Assembly (NCBI GenBank): GCA_900549455.1
Contig: UROM01000036.1
Span: 1 to 14,848 of the forward strand
From: an uncultured Collinsella sp.
Lineage (GTDB): Bacteria; Actinomycetota; Coriobacteriia; Coriobacteriales; Coriobacteriaceae
Length of the DNA: 14,848 bases
Reading direction: 5' to 3'
Below, one piece after another: positions 1-6,608 of this stretch; within the stretch, counting starts at the first letter, position 1, and each line of letters starts with the position of its first letter. Under the pieces are notes generated by a model. It was not told the DNA's origin, ran no database searches, and worked only from the letters and a program-made list of their open reading frames with translations. Position numbers and translations under genes: made by a program.

Positions 1-49
1 ATCTACACTTATGCGATCGTCGGCAGCGTCAGATGTGTATAAGAGACAG
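1..49 (+). other. Illumina Nextera adapter left in the assembly
   Basis: Bases 1-8 match the 3' end of the P5 oligo, 9-16 (TTATGCGA) fit an 8-base i5 index, 17-30 match the Nextera read-1 primer stub and 31-49 are the 19-bp Tn5 mosaic end. The order is exactly that of a Nextera i5 library arm, so this is synthetic. Genomic sequence starts at base 50. Translated, the mosaic end gives the well-known artefact peptides DVYKRQ (plus strand) and LSLIHI (minus strand). The latter falsely closes the polA reading frame. Confidence 0.98.
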
Positions 50-781
50 GCTCAGCAGCGCGTCGTGAATGTGTGCGCGCAGGTTTTCGCCCATCTTGCC
101 CTTGACCTCGTCGGCGTGTGCGATGACCTCGTCCAGGCTACCGTACTGCGCAATGAGCGCGCTCGCCTTTTTGGGGCCGATGCCCGGTACGCCGGGGATG
201 TTATCGGACGTATCGCCCTTCAGACCATAAAAATCGGGCACGAGCGCCGGCGTGATGCCGTGATACAGATCGTCCACGCTCTCGGGCGTCATGATCGTCA
301 CGTCGGACAGGCCCTTGCGGGTCGAGACCACGTTGACGTGCTCGGTCACGAGCTGATACATATCGCGATCACCGGTCACCAGCAGCATGTCGCAGCCGGC
401 CTGCTCGCCCAGGCGCGCCATGGTTCCCAGGATATCGTCGCCTTCCCAGCCCTCGGACTGCAGAATCGGCACGTTGAGCGCGCCGAGCAGCTCCTTGATC
501 ATCGGAAACTGCACGTGCAGATCGGGGTCCATGGGCGGGCGCTGCGCCTTATACTGCGGCAGCATCTCCATGCGCACGCGTGGCTTGCCCTTATCAAACG
601 CCACGACCACACCGTCGGGGTTAAAGGCGTCGATCATCTTGAGAAACATGTTCAGAAAGCCAAAGATCGCATTAGTGGGGCGACCGTCCGGCGCGTTCAT
701 GGTCGGCGGCACGGCGTGGAAGGCGCGATGCATGAGCGAGTTGCCGTCGATGACGGCAAAGGTGCGGCGCTTGTCAGACAT
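50..781 (-). CDS. polA: DNA polymerase I, N-terminal 5'-3' exonuclease part (partial)
   Basis: This is the first 244 residues of Pol I, which removes RNA primers and fills gaps in replication and repair. Only the 5' nuclease (FEN) domain is present. Visible motifs are AVIDGNSLMHRAF near residue 10, the Arg/Lys-rich clamp AFDKGKPRVRMEMLPQYKAQ, the metal-binding GWEGDDILGT, LLVTGDRDMYQLV, and the helix-hairpin-helix stretch GDTSDNIPGVPGIGPKKAS. The start is set at 781 because GCGAGG precedes that ATG at normal spacing; an in-frame ATG at 820 would add 13 residues of poor character and has no better ribosome site. The polymerase domain is missing because the contig ends in adapter, not because the gene is truncated in the cell. 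The frame appears to stop at 29-31, but the last six codons (LSLIHI) are adapter sequence. It is divergent from the aminopeptidase gene. Confidence 0.95.
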
Positions 782-888
782 ATTGAATACCTCGCTTTGG
801 GCTGGGCACGGTTTGCTCACTCCAGTTTACACGCTCCCCGCCCCGCGACCACCGCACATCAGGCTCCCCTGCCGCCGCGGGCCCGCGC

Positions 889-898
889 GTGATACGAT
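889..898 (+). promoter_or_regulatory. Possible extended -10 promoter of the aminopeptidase gene
   Basis: GTGATACGAT contains a TGn-TACGAT extended -10 element (hexamer 893-898). It lies about 50 nt before the ATG at 948, with no good -35 upstream. The identical 10-mer sits before the phosphate transporter gene at 9915-9924, which mildly supports a promoter role. The rest of the 782-947 divergent spacer is GC-rich with no other clear signal. Confidence 0.4.
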
Positions 899-947
899 GG
901 CTCACGGTACATCAACCAGCACGATCGATCCGAAAGGAGCCTGCGTC

Positions 948-2345
948 ATGGAGCGTCCCTGCGCATGGAAAAAGTACACGCCACAGCAGATCGAGGAGCT
1001 CGAGGAGCTTTGCCGCGGCTATAAGCAGTTTTTGAGCGAGAACAAGACCGAGCGCCTGTGCGTCAAGACCGGTATCAAGATGGCCGAGGAGGCGGGCTAC
1101 GTCAATCTGGAGACCGTGATCGCCGAGGGCCGCGCGCTCAAGGCAGGCGACAAGGTGTACGCCGCCAACCACGGCAAGGACCTCATGCTCGTCAACCTGG
1201 GCACCGCCCCGCTCGAGCAGGGCTTTAACATCCTGGGCGCCCACGTGGACTCGCCGCGCCTGGACCTCAAACAAAACCCCGCCTTCGAGGCCGGCGACAT
1301 GGCCTATCTCGACACGCACTACTACGGCGGCGTCAAGAGCTACCACTGGGTCGCTTCCCCGCTCGCACTCGTAGGCGTCATCTGCAAAAAGGACGGCACC
1401 ACCGTCGACATCAACATCGGCGACAAGGCAGACGACCCGGTCTTTACCATCTCCGACCTGCTGATCCACCTCTCGAGCGAGCAGATGGCCAAGCCCGCCA
1501 AGGACGCCGTCGACGCCGAGATCCTCGACGTGATCGTGGGTGGCCGCCCCGTCAAGTTTGACGAGGACGACAAGGACGCCCCCAAGGAGCCCGTCAAGCA
1601 AATGTTCCTGGACATCCTCAAGGAGCAGTATGACGTCGAGGAGGAGGACTTCCTCTCCGCCGAGATCGAGGTCGTGCCCGCCGGCCCGGCCCGCGACATG
1701 GGCCTCGACCGCTCCATGATTTTGGGCTATGGCCACGACGACCGTGTCTGCGCCTATCCATCCATGCTCGCTCAGATCAATGTGGCCAACGTGGAGCGCA
1801 CGAGCATCACGCTCATCGTCGACAAGGAGGAGATCGGCTCCGTGGGTGCCACCGGTATGACGAGCCGCTTCTTCGAGAACACCGTCGCCGAGATCATGAC
1901 GCTCGCCGGCGAGGATAGCCCGCTTGCCCTGCGCCGTGCACTCGCCCACAGCCGTATGCTCTCCTCTGACGTGTCCGCCGGCTTCGACCCGGGCTACGCC
2001 GGCAAGTTCGAGACCAAGAACGCCGCCTTCATGGGTCGCGGTCTGTGCTTCAACAAGTACACGGGCAGCCGCGGCAAGGGCGGTTCCAACGACGCCGATG
2101 CCGAGTACGTGGCGCTTGTCCGCGACATCATGGACGAGGCCGGCGTGGACTTCCAGACCTGCGAGCTCGGCCGCGTCAACGCGGGCGGCGGCGGCACCAT
2201 CGCCTACATCATGGCCAAGTACGGCATGAACGTCATCGACTCCGGCGTTGCCGTCCTGTCCATGCACGCCCTGTGGGAGGTCGCCAACAAGGCCGACATC
2301 TACGAGGCCTATCGCGGCTACAAGGCCTTCATCGAGCGCGCCTAA
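948..2345 (+). CDS. apeA: M18 family zinc aminopeptidase
   Basis: This 465-residue cytosolic metallo-aminopeptidase belongs to the M18 family (aspartyl aminopeptidase/LAP4 type), which removes N-terminal residues, often acidic ones, from peptides. Expected metal and catalytic motifs are all visible: GAHVDSPRLDLKQNP with His99 and Asp101, GYGHDDRVCAYPS (Asp264/265), VDKEEIGSVGATG (Glu294/295), HSRMLSSDVSAGFDP (Asp341), and SGVAVLSMHALWEV with His440 near the C-terminus. The length is normal for bacterial M18 enzymes. The start at 948 follows AAAGGAG at 934-940; the frame is open far upstream, but that part overlaps polA on the other strand and has no coding character. It is followed by a terminator and then yaaA. 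The exact substrate preference cannot be read from the sequence, and the symbol is by family analogy. Confidence 0.93.
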   Translation: MERPCAWKKYTPQQIEELEELCRGYKQFLSENKTERLCVKTGIKMAEEAGYVNLETVIAEGRALKAGDKVYAANHGKDLMLVNLGTAPLEQGFNILGAHVDSPRLDLKQNPAFEAGDMAYLDTHYYGGVKSYHWVASPLALVGVICKKDGTTVDINIGDKADDPVFTISDLLIHLSSEQMAKPAKDAVDAEILDVIVGGRPVKFDEDDKDAPKEPVKQMFLDILKEQYDVEEEDFLSAEIEVVPAGPARDMGLDRSMILGYGHDDRVCAYPSMLAQINVANVERTSITLIVDKEEIGSVGATGMTSRFFENTVAEIMTLAGEDSPLALRRALAHSRMLSSDVSAGFDPGYAGKFETKNAAFMGRGLCFNKYTGSRGKGGSNDADAEYVALVRDIMDEAGVDFQTCELGRVNAGGGGTIAYIMAKYGMNVIDSGVAVLSMHALWEVANKADIYEAYRGYKAFIERA

Positions 2346-2360
2346 CCAGTCCCTTGTAAC

Positions 2361-2430
2361 TTGCGGTGAAATACGGATTCATCAGGCCTTCCAACAGGGA
2401 AAGCGGTCTGCATTTCACCGCAACTTTTTT
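2361..2430 (+). terminator. Long-loop intrinsic terminator between apeA and yaaA
   Basis: TTGCGGTGAAAT (2361-2372) pairs perfectly with ATTTCACCGCAA (2412-2423), followed by CTTTTTT. The 39-nt loop can itself fold partly (GCCTTCC against GGGAAAGC). It ends 17 nt before the yaaA start codon, directly against its ribosome binding site, so yaaA may be expressed through partial readthrough. Confidence 0.75.
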
Positions 2431-2447
2431 AGCGGGAGGAGGATTCC

Positions 2448-3257
2448 GTGCTACAGGTCGTCATTTCGCCCGCCAAACAGATGCGGACAGCTCAAGATGC
2501 CTTTGACGTTTGGGGCATACCGCCTTTTGCACATCAGACGGCCCGGCTCCATCAGGCACTGTTGGGCATCGAACGCGAGGATGGCGCGGCAGGTCTTCAG
2601 GCCCTTTGGAACGTGAGCGACAGGCTGCTTACAACGTGCCTGGATACGCTTCACGAATTTATGCCCGTCCTGAGCGATGCCGACCTCGCCGATCCCGATA
2701 TCGCGCGTCGAATCTCCCCCGCCGTCATGTCCTACCACGGCATCCAATACCAAAGCATGGCGCCCGAGGTCATGGATGCCGCACAGCTCGACTGGCTGCA
2801 AAACCATCTCTGGATCCTCTCGGGACTCTACGGATGCGTACGCCCCTTTCACGGCGTGTCGCCCTATCGGCTCGAAATGGGGGCGAAGCTCTCCGTCAAC
2901 GGCGCTCGCGATCTCTATGTCTTCTGGGGGAATCGACTTGCGCAGGCAATTGCGCCGGCCGGTTCCGACACCACTATCGTCAACCTTGCCAGCGTGGAAT
3001 ACGCCAAAGCCGTCCTGCCCCATGCTGCACAGGATACAACGGTTATCACTTGCCTTTTTGGCGAAGGCGTCCGCAACGATAAGCCCGTCCAGCGATCGAC
3101 CGCCAGCAAAAAGGCACGCGGTTCGATGGTCCGCTGGATGGCGGAAACCAAGGTCGAGGACGCCACCGATCTTACCGAGTTCAACCTTGGCTACCGTTAT
3201 GTCCCCGAGCTCTCGTCCCCAGACAGCCTGGCCTTCATCAACGAGCAGGCATTCTAG
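2448..3257 (+). CDS. yaaA: YaaA family (UPF0246/DUF328) peroxide stress protein
   Basis: This 269-residue cytosolic protein belongs to the YaaA family; in E. coli the protein lowers free intracellular iron during hydrogen peroxide stress, and related proteins bind DNA. Family landmarks are the N-terminal VVISPAKQM, the central LSGLYGCVRPFHGVSPYRLE followed by MGAKL (residues 124-148), DLYVFWGNRLA, TIVNLASVEYAKAV, and the basic KKARGSMVRWMAE (221-233), then FNLGYRYV. Length is close to the E. coli protein (258). Translation starts at a GTG (2448) placed 5 nt after a very strong GGGAGGAGG (2434-2442); no ATG fits as well. The upstream terminator almost touches this site. It converges with the membrane protein gene at 3321. 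The molecular activity of the family is still uncertain. Confidence 0.92.
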   Translation: MLQVVISPAKQMRTAQDAFDVWGIPPFAHQTARLHQALLGIEREDGAAGLQALWNVSDRLLTTCLDTLHEFMPVLSDADLADPDIARRISPAVMSYHGIQYQSMAPEVMDAAQLDWLQNHLWILSGLYGCVRPFHGVSPYRLEMGAKLSVNGARDLYVFWGNRLAQAIAPAGSDTTIVNLASVEYAKAVLPHAAQDTTVITCLFGEGVRNDKPVQRSTASKKARGSMVRWMAETKVEDATDLTEFNLGYRYVPELSSPDSLAFINEQAF

Positions 3258-3320
3258 AAGCCTGTCGCTAGCGCCGAACTCCACCTCGGCATGCTTTCAT
3301 GACATTCGGTGAACACACCG

Positions 3321-3842
3321 CTATTCCGCCAAGCCATCTGCTTTGGCAATCTCGCTTGTCGAGCCATCTTGATAGGTAACCTTAACGTGCTCCACCTCGG
3401 ACGCCGCAACACCCGACGGAGGCTCAAGGCGCCATTCCGTCAGGGCGATATCCATGGTCGTGGGGACGTCTCCTTGATCTTTGAGCTTCACCATAAGCGT
3501 TTTGAGCGTCGCGTCAAACGTCACGCGTTCGATTTCATCACCTGGAATGGACCCACCACTCAGCTGCAACTGCACAAACTCATCGCGCGGGTACCAATAA
3601 TCGCCCGGAACGGCGAGCGTATTGGCATTACCGCCAGTACTCCTCACCGTCATGATCGGCAGGCCATCATCGGCCTCAAACGTCCAGACAGCTTCCCCAC
3701 GCCCGCCAAACATCCAGATACAGCAGGCAATCACCATCACGACAAAGATCGCAAAACCAATTGCGACCAGCCCATGATGGGCACGGCCCTCCTCGGCCGA
3801 CACATCCCACTGCGTCTCTCGATATAGATGCTTGTCTTCCAT
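3321..3842 (-). CDS. Small single-pass membrane protein of unknown function
   Basis: I do not recognise this 173-residue protein. It has a short charged N-terminus (1-22, with HH at 22-23), one hydrophobic segment at about 24-45 (LVAIGFAIFVVMVIACCIWM), then a soluble domain of about 125 residues that should lie outside the membrane if the charged N-terminus stays in. The soluble part alternates hydrophobic and charged residues in a beta-like pattern and has two cysteines only inside the membrane segment. There is no lipobox or signal-peptidase site. The start follows GGGGAGG at good spacing. It is divergent from the thiC riboswitch and convergent with yaaA; neither neighbour suggests a role. 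Codon use matches the surroundings, so it looks like a genuine resident gene. Confidence 0.75.
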   Translation of the reverse strand: MEDKHLYRETQWDVSAEEGRAHHGLVAIGFAIFVVMVIACCIWMFGGRGEAVWTFEADDGLPIMTVRSTGGNANTLAVPGDYWYPRDEFVQLQLSGGSIPGDEIERVTFDATLKTLMVKLKDQGDVPTTMDIALTEWRLEPPSGVAASEVEHVKVTYQDGSTSEIAKADGLAE

Positions 3843-3892
3843 GTTCGCCTCCCCACGGGCATGCTCATCGCGTCAATCGTACCCATTCGAGC

Positions 3893-3898
3893 TATACT
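3893..3898 (+). promoter_or_regulatory. Probable -10 box for the thiC transcript
   Basis: TATACT lies about 20 nt before the first conserved riboswitch bases, as expected for a leader that begins just upstream of the aptamer. No convincing -35 hexamer is seen 16-18 nt upstream (GCGTCA at best). Confidence 0.45.
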
Positions 3899-3914
3899 TG
3901 AGCCCACCACATAA

Positions 3915-4005
3915 ACGGGGAGCTTGCAGGACAAGACGGCAGGCTGAGACTGGGCGCGCCCGCCCTGACCCGCAAACCTGATATGGGTAATGCCAACGAA
4001 GGGAG
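3915..4005 (+). ncRNA. TPP riboswitch (THI element)
   Basis: Thiamine pyrophosphate-sensing leader of thiC. Conserved pieces appear in order: CGGGGAGC (3916-3923), GGCTGAGA (3942-3949), ACCTGAT (3976-3982), TAATGCCA (3988-3995) and GAAGGGA at the 3' end. Helix P2 can be drawn as AGCTTGC (3921-3927) with GCAGGCT (3939-3945). P1 is not obvious in the flanks. The thiC ribosome site GGGAG (4001-4005) overlaps the conserved 3' end and only 8 nt separate it from the ATG, leaving no room for a terminator. Control is therefore most likely translational, with TPP binding hiding the ribosome site. Confidence 0.95.
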
Positions 4006-4013
4006 CCGTGCCA

Positions 4014-5348
4014 ATGAGCACACAGACCGAGCCCAAGCTCGTCACGCAAATCGACTTCGCCCGCGCCGGGCAGATCACACCGCAGATGAAGGAGGTCGCC
4101 GAGCGCGAGCATCGCGACCCCGAGTACATCCGCGAGCGCGTGGCCGACGGCCGCATCGCCATTCCCGCCAACATCGTGCATATCAAAAAGGGCATGCGCG
4201 CCTTTGGTGTCGGCGAGGGCCTGTCCACCAAGGTCAACGTCAACCTGGGCATCTCGGGCGACAAGGCCGATGCCGCCGAGGAATGGAAGAAGGTCAAGAT
4301 CGCCGAGGACTTTGGCGCCGACGCCATCATGGACCTCTCCAACTCGGGCAAGACGCGCCAGTTCCGCCAGCAACTCATCGACGAGACGCCGCTCATGGTG
4401 GGCACCGTCCCCATGTACGACGCCATCGGCTACATGGAAAAGCCGCTGGTCAAGCTCACCAAGGACGACCTGCTCGAGGTCGTTCGCGCGCACGCCGAAG
4501 ACGGCGTGGACTTTATGACCATCCACTGCGGCATCAACAAGTCGGTCATTAAGACCTTTAAGGAGACCGGCCGTCTCATGAACATCGTCAGCCGCGGCGG
4601 CTCGCTGCTGTTTGGTTGGATGGAGGTCACCGGCAATGAGAACCCCTTCTACGAGTTCTACGACGAGGTGCTCGAGATCTGCCACGAGTACGACGTGACG
4701 ATCTCGCTCGGCGACTCCTGCCGCCCGGGCTGCCTCTACGACTCCAACGATGCCACCGAGACCGCCGAGATGATCGAGCTGGGCAAGCTGTGCAAGCGTG
4801 CCTGGGCCGCTGGCGTCCAGGTCATGGTCGAGGGCCCGGGTCACATGGCACTCGACGAGATCGCCGCCAACATGAAGCTACAGAAGCGCCTGTGCCACAA
4901 CGCCCCGTTCTATGTGCTCGGGCCGCTGGTGACCGATATCGGCGTGGGCTATGACCACATCACCGCCGCCATCGGTGGTGCCATCTCCGCCAGCTCCGGC
5001 GCCGACTTCCTGTGCTACGTGACGCCGGCCGAGCACCTGTGCCTCCCCAACGCCCAAGACGTGCTCGATGGACTCATGGCCACCAAGATCGCCGCACACG
5101 CCGCCGATATCGCCAAGAAGGTGCCCCACGCCCGCGACATGGACGACAAGATGGGCCAGGCACGCCGCAAGCTCGACTGGGACGCCATGTGGAAGTGCGC
5201 GCTCGACCCGGTTACGGGCAAGAAGCGCTACGAGGAGTCCCCCGCCGCCACCGAGGGCACTTGCACCATGTGTGGCAAGATGTGCGCCGTCCGCACCGTT
5301 AACAAGGTGTTCGAAGGCACGACGATCGACCTCGGCATGGAGGACTAA
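4014..5348 (+). CDS. thiC: Phosphomethylpyrimidine synthase ThiC
   Basis: ThiC is the radical-SAM enzyme that rearranges aminoimidazole ribotide into hydroxymethylpyrimidine phosphate, the pyrimidine half of thiamine. This is the short 444-residue form without the extra N-terminal domain of the E. coli enzyme (631). Visible features are NVNLGISGDK (76-83), DLSNSG, TVPMYDAIGY, the CGINKS loop (172-177), SLGDSCRPGCLYD (231-243), MVEGPGHM (271-278), and the C-terminal cluster motif CTMCGKMC with Cys417, Cys420 and Cys424. Spacing of the last pair is CX3C, one residue shorter than the CX2CX4C usually quoted for the long form. The start at 4014 is chosen because the in-frame ATG at 3990 lies inside the conserved TAATGCCA of the riboswitch. 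It sits directly under the TPP riboswitch and upstream of thiD. Confidence 0.97.
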   Translation: MSTQTEPKLVTQIDFARAGQITPQMKEVAEREHRDPEYIRERVADGRIAIPANIVHIKKGMRAFGVGEGLSTKVNVNLGISGDKADAAEEWKKVKIAEDFGADAIMDLSNSGKTRQFRQQLIDETPLMVGTVPMYDAIGYMEKPLVKLTKDDLLEVVRAHAEDGVDFMTIHCGINKSVIKTFKETGRLMNIVSRGGSLLFGWMEVTGNENPFYEFYDEVLEICHEYDVTISLGDSCRPGCLYDSNDATETAEMIELGKLCKRAWAAGVQVMVEGPGHMALDEIAANMKLQKRLCHNAPFYVLGPLVTDIGVGYDHITAAIGGAISASSGADFLCYVTPAEHLCLPNAQDVLDGLMATKIAAHAADIAKKVPHARDMDDKMGQARRKLDWDAMWKCALDPVTGKKRYEESPAATEGTCTMCGKMCAVRTVNKVFEGTTIDLGMED

Positions 5349-5387
5349 CTCGTCACCGGAGCCACAAACGGCCACAAGGTGTTCGTC

Positions 5388-5426
5388 AATTGTTGACATG
5401 TGAACATTTTCTTACATTTACGTAAA
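5388..5426 (+). promoter_or_regulatory. Two palindromes, possible operators, between thiC and thiD
   Basis: TGTTGACATGTGAACA (5391-5406) is a near-perfect inverted repeat centred on ACATGT; extending it to 5388-5409 leaves only two mismatched pairs in 22 bp. It contains TTGACA, a perfect -35 hexamer. A second perfect 10-bp palindrome, TTTACGTAAA, follows at 5417-5426, about where the -10 would fall. This AT-rich block stands out from the GC-rich surroundings. It could be a repressor-controlled promoter, but no good -10 hexamer sits at 16-18 nt spacing. Confidence 0.4.
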
Positions 5427-5439
5427 GATTGCACCGCCC

Positions 5440-5474
5440 GCCCGGGATCGGCATACAGCCGGCCCGGGCAACTT
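5440..5474 (+). terminator. GC-rich hairpin, weak candidate terminator of thiC
   Basis: GCCCGGG (5440-5446) pairs with CCCGGGC (5463-5469), and CGGC (5449-5452) pairs with GCCG (5458-5461) inside, closing an ATACA loop. The following AACTTTAT is a poor T-tract, so termination may be inefficient or the hairpin may serve another purpose. It lies just before the likely thiD -10 box. Confidence 0.4.
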
Positions 5475-5480
5475 TATAAT
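5475..5480 (+). promoter_or_regulatory. Probable -10 box for thiD
   Basis: A consensus TATAAT stands 45 nt before the thiD ATG. Its -35 region would fall inside the GC-rich hairpin and shows no consensus. It suggests thiD has its own transcript in addition to any readthrough from thiC. Confidence 0.4.
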
Positions 5481-5525
5481 GCAGACAGAAGACCCATTTG
5501 AATCCGACCGATCAAGGGAGCGAAC

Positions 5526-6356
5526 ATGGATCGCAGTAAGGTACCCGCCGTTCTATCCATCGCAGGATCCGATTCCAGCGGTGGTGCCGGCATTCAGGCC
5601 GACATCAAGACCATCACGGCGCACCGCCTGTATGCCGAGACGGCCATCACAGCCATCACCGCACAAAACACGCTCGGCGTCACCGCCGTGCAGAATATCT
5701 CCCCGGACATTGTCGCGGCGCAGATCGATGCCGTTTTTGACGATATTCGACCCAGCGCCGTCAAGATCGGCATGGTCTCCTCTGCCGAGATTATCGAGGT
5801 TATCGCCGACCGCCTGAGTGCCTGGGACGCACAAAATATCGTCGTCGACCCCGTCATGGTCGCCACCTCGGGCGCTCGCCTGATCGCAGAGGACGCCGCC
5901 GAAGCGCTTACCCGTCGCCTGTTCCCACTGGCGACCGTCATCACGCCCAATATTCCCGAGGCCATGGCACTGCTCGATTACGAGGTCGATTCCGAGCGCA
6001 CGCAGCAAAATGCCGCCATGCTCCTCACCCGCCGCTTTGGCTGCGCGTCCCTCGTTAAGGGCGGGCATTTTGTCAACGAAGCCAACGATGTGCTAGCAGA
6101 GCCCGCGCCGCTCGATGACGAGGGCAACCATCTGGGCGATCCGCTCACCACGTGGTTCCGTCACAAGCGTATCGACACCAATAACACGCACGGCACCGGC
6201 TGTACGCTTTCGTCCGCCATCGCCTGCGCGCTGGCCCAGGGCATGGATCTTGCCGATGCCGTCAACGCCGGCAAGGCCTACCTAACGGGCGCTCTGGCCG
6301 CCGGCTTTGACATGGGCAGAGGCTCCGGCCCCGTCAATCACATGTGGCAGTATTAA
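5526..6356 (+). CDS. thiD: Hydroxymethylpyrimidine/phosphomethylpyrimidine kinase ThiD
   Basis: This 276-residue cytosolic ribokinase-superfamily enzyme phosphorylates hydroxymethylpyrimidine twice, giving the pyrophosphate that is joined to the thiazole half of thiamine. The diagnostic N-terminus SIAGSDSSGGAGIQADIKT (residues 11-29) is intact, followed by ITAQNTLGV, VVDPVMVATSG (106-116), TPNIPEA (140-146), and the anion-hole/catalytic loop NTHGTGCTLSSAIA with Cys226. Length is near the usual 265-275; a few extra residues (about 194-208, DDEGNHLGDP) precede the active-site loop. AGGGAG (5514-5519) gives good spacing to the ATG. It takes the product of ThiC just upstream. No thiE, thiM or thiazole genes are in the window, so the rest of the pathway must lie elsewhere or thiazole must be salvaged. 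Confidence 0.96.
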   Translation: MDRSKVPAVLSIAGSDSSGGAGIQADIKTITAHRLYAETAITAITAQNTLGVTAVQNISPDIVAAQIDAVFDDIRPSAVKIGMVSSAEIIEVIADRLSAWDAQNIVVDPVMVATSGARLIAEDAAEALTRRLFPLATVITPNIPEAMALLDYEVDSERTQQNAAMLLTRRFGCASLVKGGHFVNEANDVLAEPAPLDDEGNHLGDPLTTWFRHKRIDTNNTHGTGCTLSSAIACALAQGMDLADAVNAGKAYLTGALAAGFDMGRGSGPVNHMWQY

Positions 6357-6370
6357 GATTCGCAGCCCAA

Positions 6371-6407
6371 AACCACCGCAAAGGGGGCAGACACCTTTGC
6401 GGTGGTT
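6371..6407. terminator. Strong hairpin after thiD, possibly bidirectional terminator
   Basis: AACCACCGCAAAGG (6371-6384) pairs perfectly with CCTTTGCGGTGGTT (6394-6407) around a 9-nt loop, starting 15 nt after the thiD stop. On the plus strand only TT follows. On the minus strand the stem is followed by a run of four T. It shares the TTGCGGTG core with the apeA terminator arm. The placement suits the end of thiD; the weak T-tracts lower confidence. Confidence 0.55.
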
Positions 6408-6417
6408 CCCACAAACA

Positions 6418-6472
6418 TCTCGATCTGTAACAGTAGCTCGGCAAAATCGACCCTAGATGTTACAGATCGAGA
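6418..6472 (-). repeat. 55-bp palindromic repeat, copy 1
   Basis: TCTCGATCTGTAACA (6418-6432) and TGTTACAGATCGAGA (6458-6472) form a perfect 15-bp inverted repeat around a 25-nt loop. Read on the minus strand this copy matches copy 2 at 6499-6553, including TCTAG after the first arm and TTTT and GCC within the loop. It looks like a REP-type dispersed intergenic palindrome. No T-run follows, so it is not a standard terminator. Confidence 0.75.
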
Positions 6473-6498
6473 CAAACGACCGATATCGACCTAAATAA

Positions 6499-6553
6499 TC
6501 TCGATCTGTAACATCTAGCCCGTTTTCAGCCTTACAACTGTTACAGATCAAGA
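6499..6553 (+). repeat. 55-bp palindromic repeat, copy 2 (opposite orientation)
   Basis: TCTCGATCTGTAACA (6499-6513) and TGTTACAGATCAAGA (6539-6553) pair over 14 of 15 positions around a 25-nt loop, the same geometry as copy 1. The inner arms of the two copies (6453-6472 and 6499-6518) are themselves perfect 20-bp inverted repeats separated by 26 nt that contain CGATATCG. Arms 1:2, 2:3 and 3:4 are therefore mutually exclusive hairpins. Confidence 0.75.
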
Positions 6554-6608
6554 CAAACCAACGAAACAAGCCGCCGCAAGGGGAACTTTTGTAGCGCTTT
6601 GGGCCGCG

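Noticed and set aside
387..947. Upstream extension of the aminopeptidase frame
   Set aside because: The frame is open back to 387, but that region is polA on the other strand and a promoter spacer; the M18 family begins at the ATG at 948 after AAAGGAG.
912..2267. Long open frame (451 codons) antisense to apeA
   Set aside because: High-GC genes leave open frames on the opposite strand. The translation is a His/Val/Asp/Gly-rich string without family motifs, while the sense strand encodes a complete M18 enzyme.
3273..3320. Small hairpins (GCCGA/TCGGC and CGGTG/CACCG) between yaaA and the membrane protein gene
   Set aside because: Only 5-bp stems without T-tracts; not enough to call a terminator.
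3990..4013. Earlier in-frame ATG for thiC
   Set aside because: It is part of the conserved TAATGCCA of the TPP riboswitch and has no ribosome site of its own.
3873..4844. Long open frame antisense to thiC and its riboswitch
   Set aside because: Low-information translation rich in Asp/Leu/Val/His; it overlaps a complete ThiC and a conserved RNA element.
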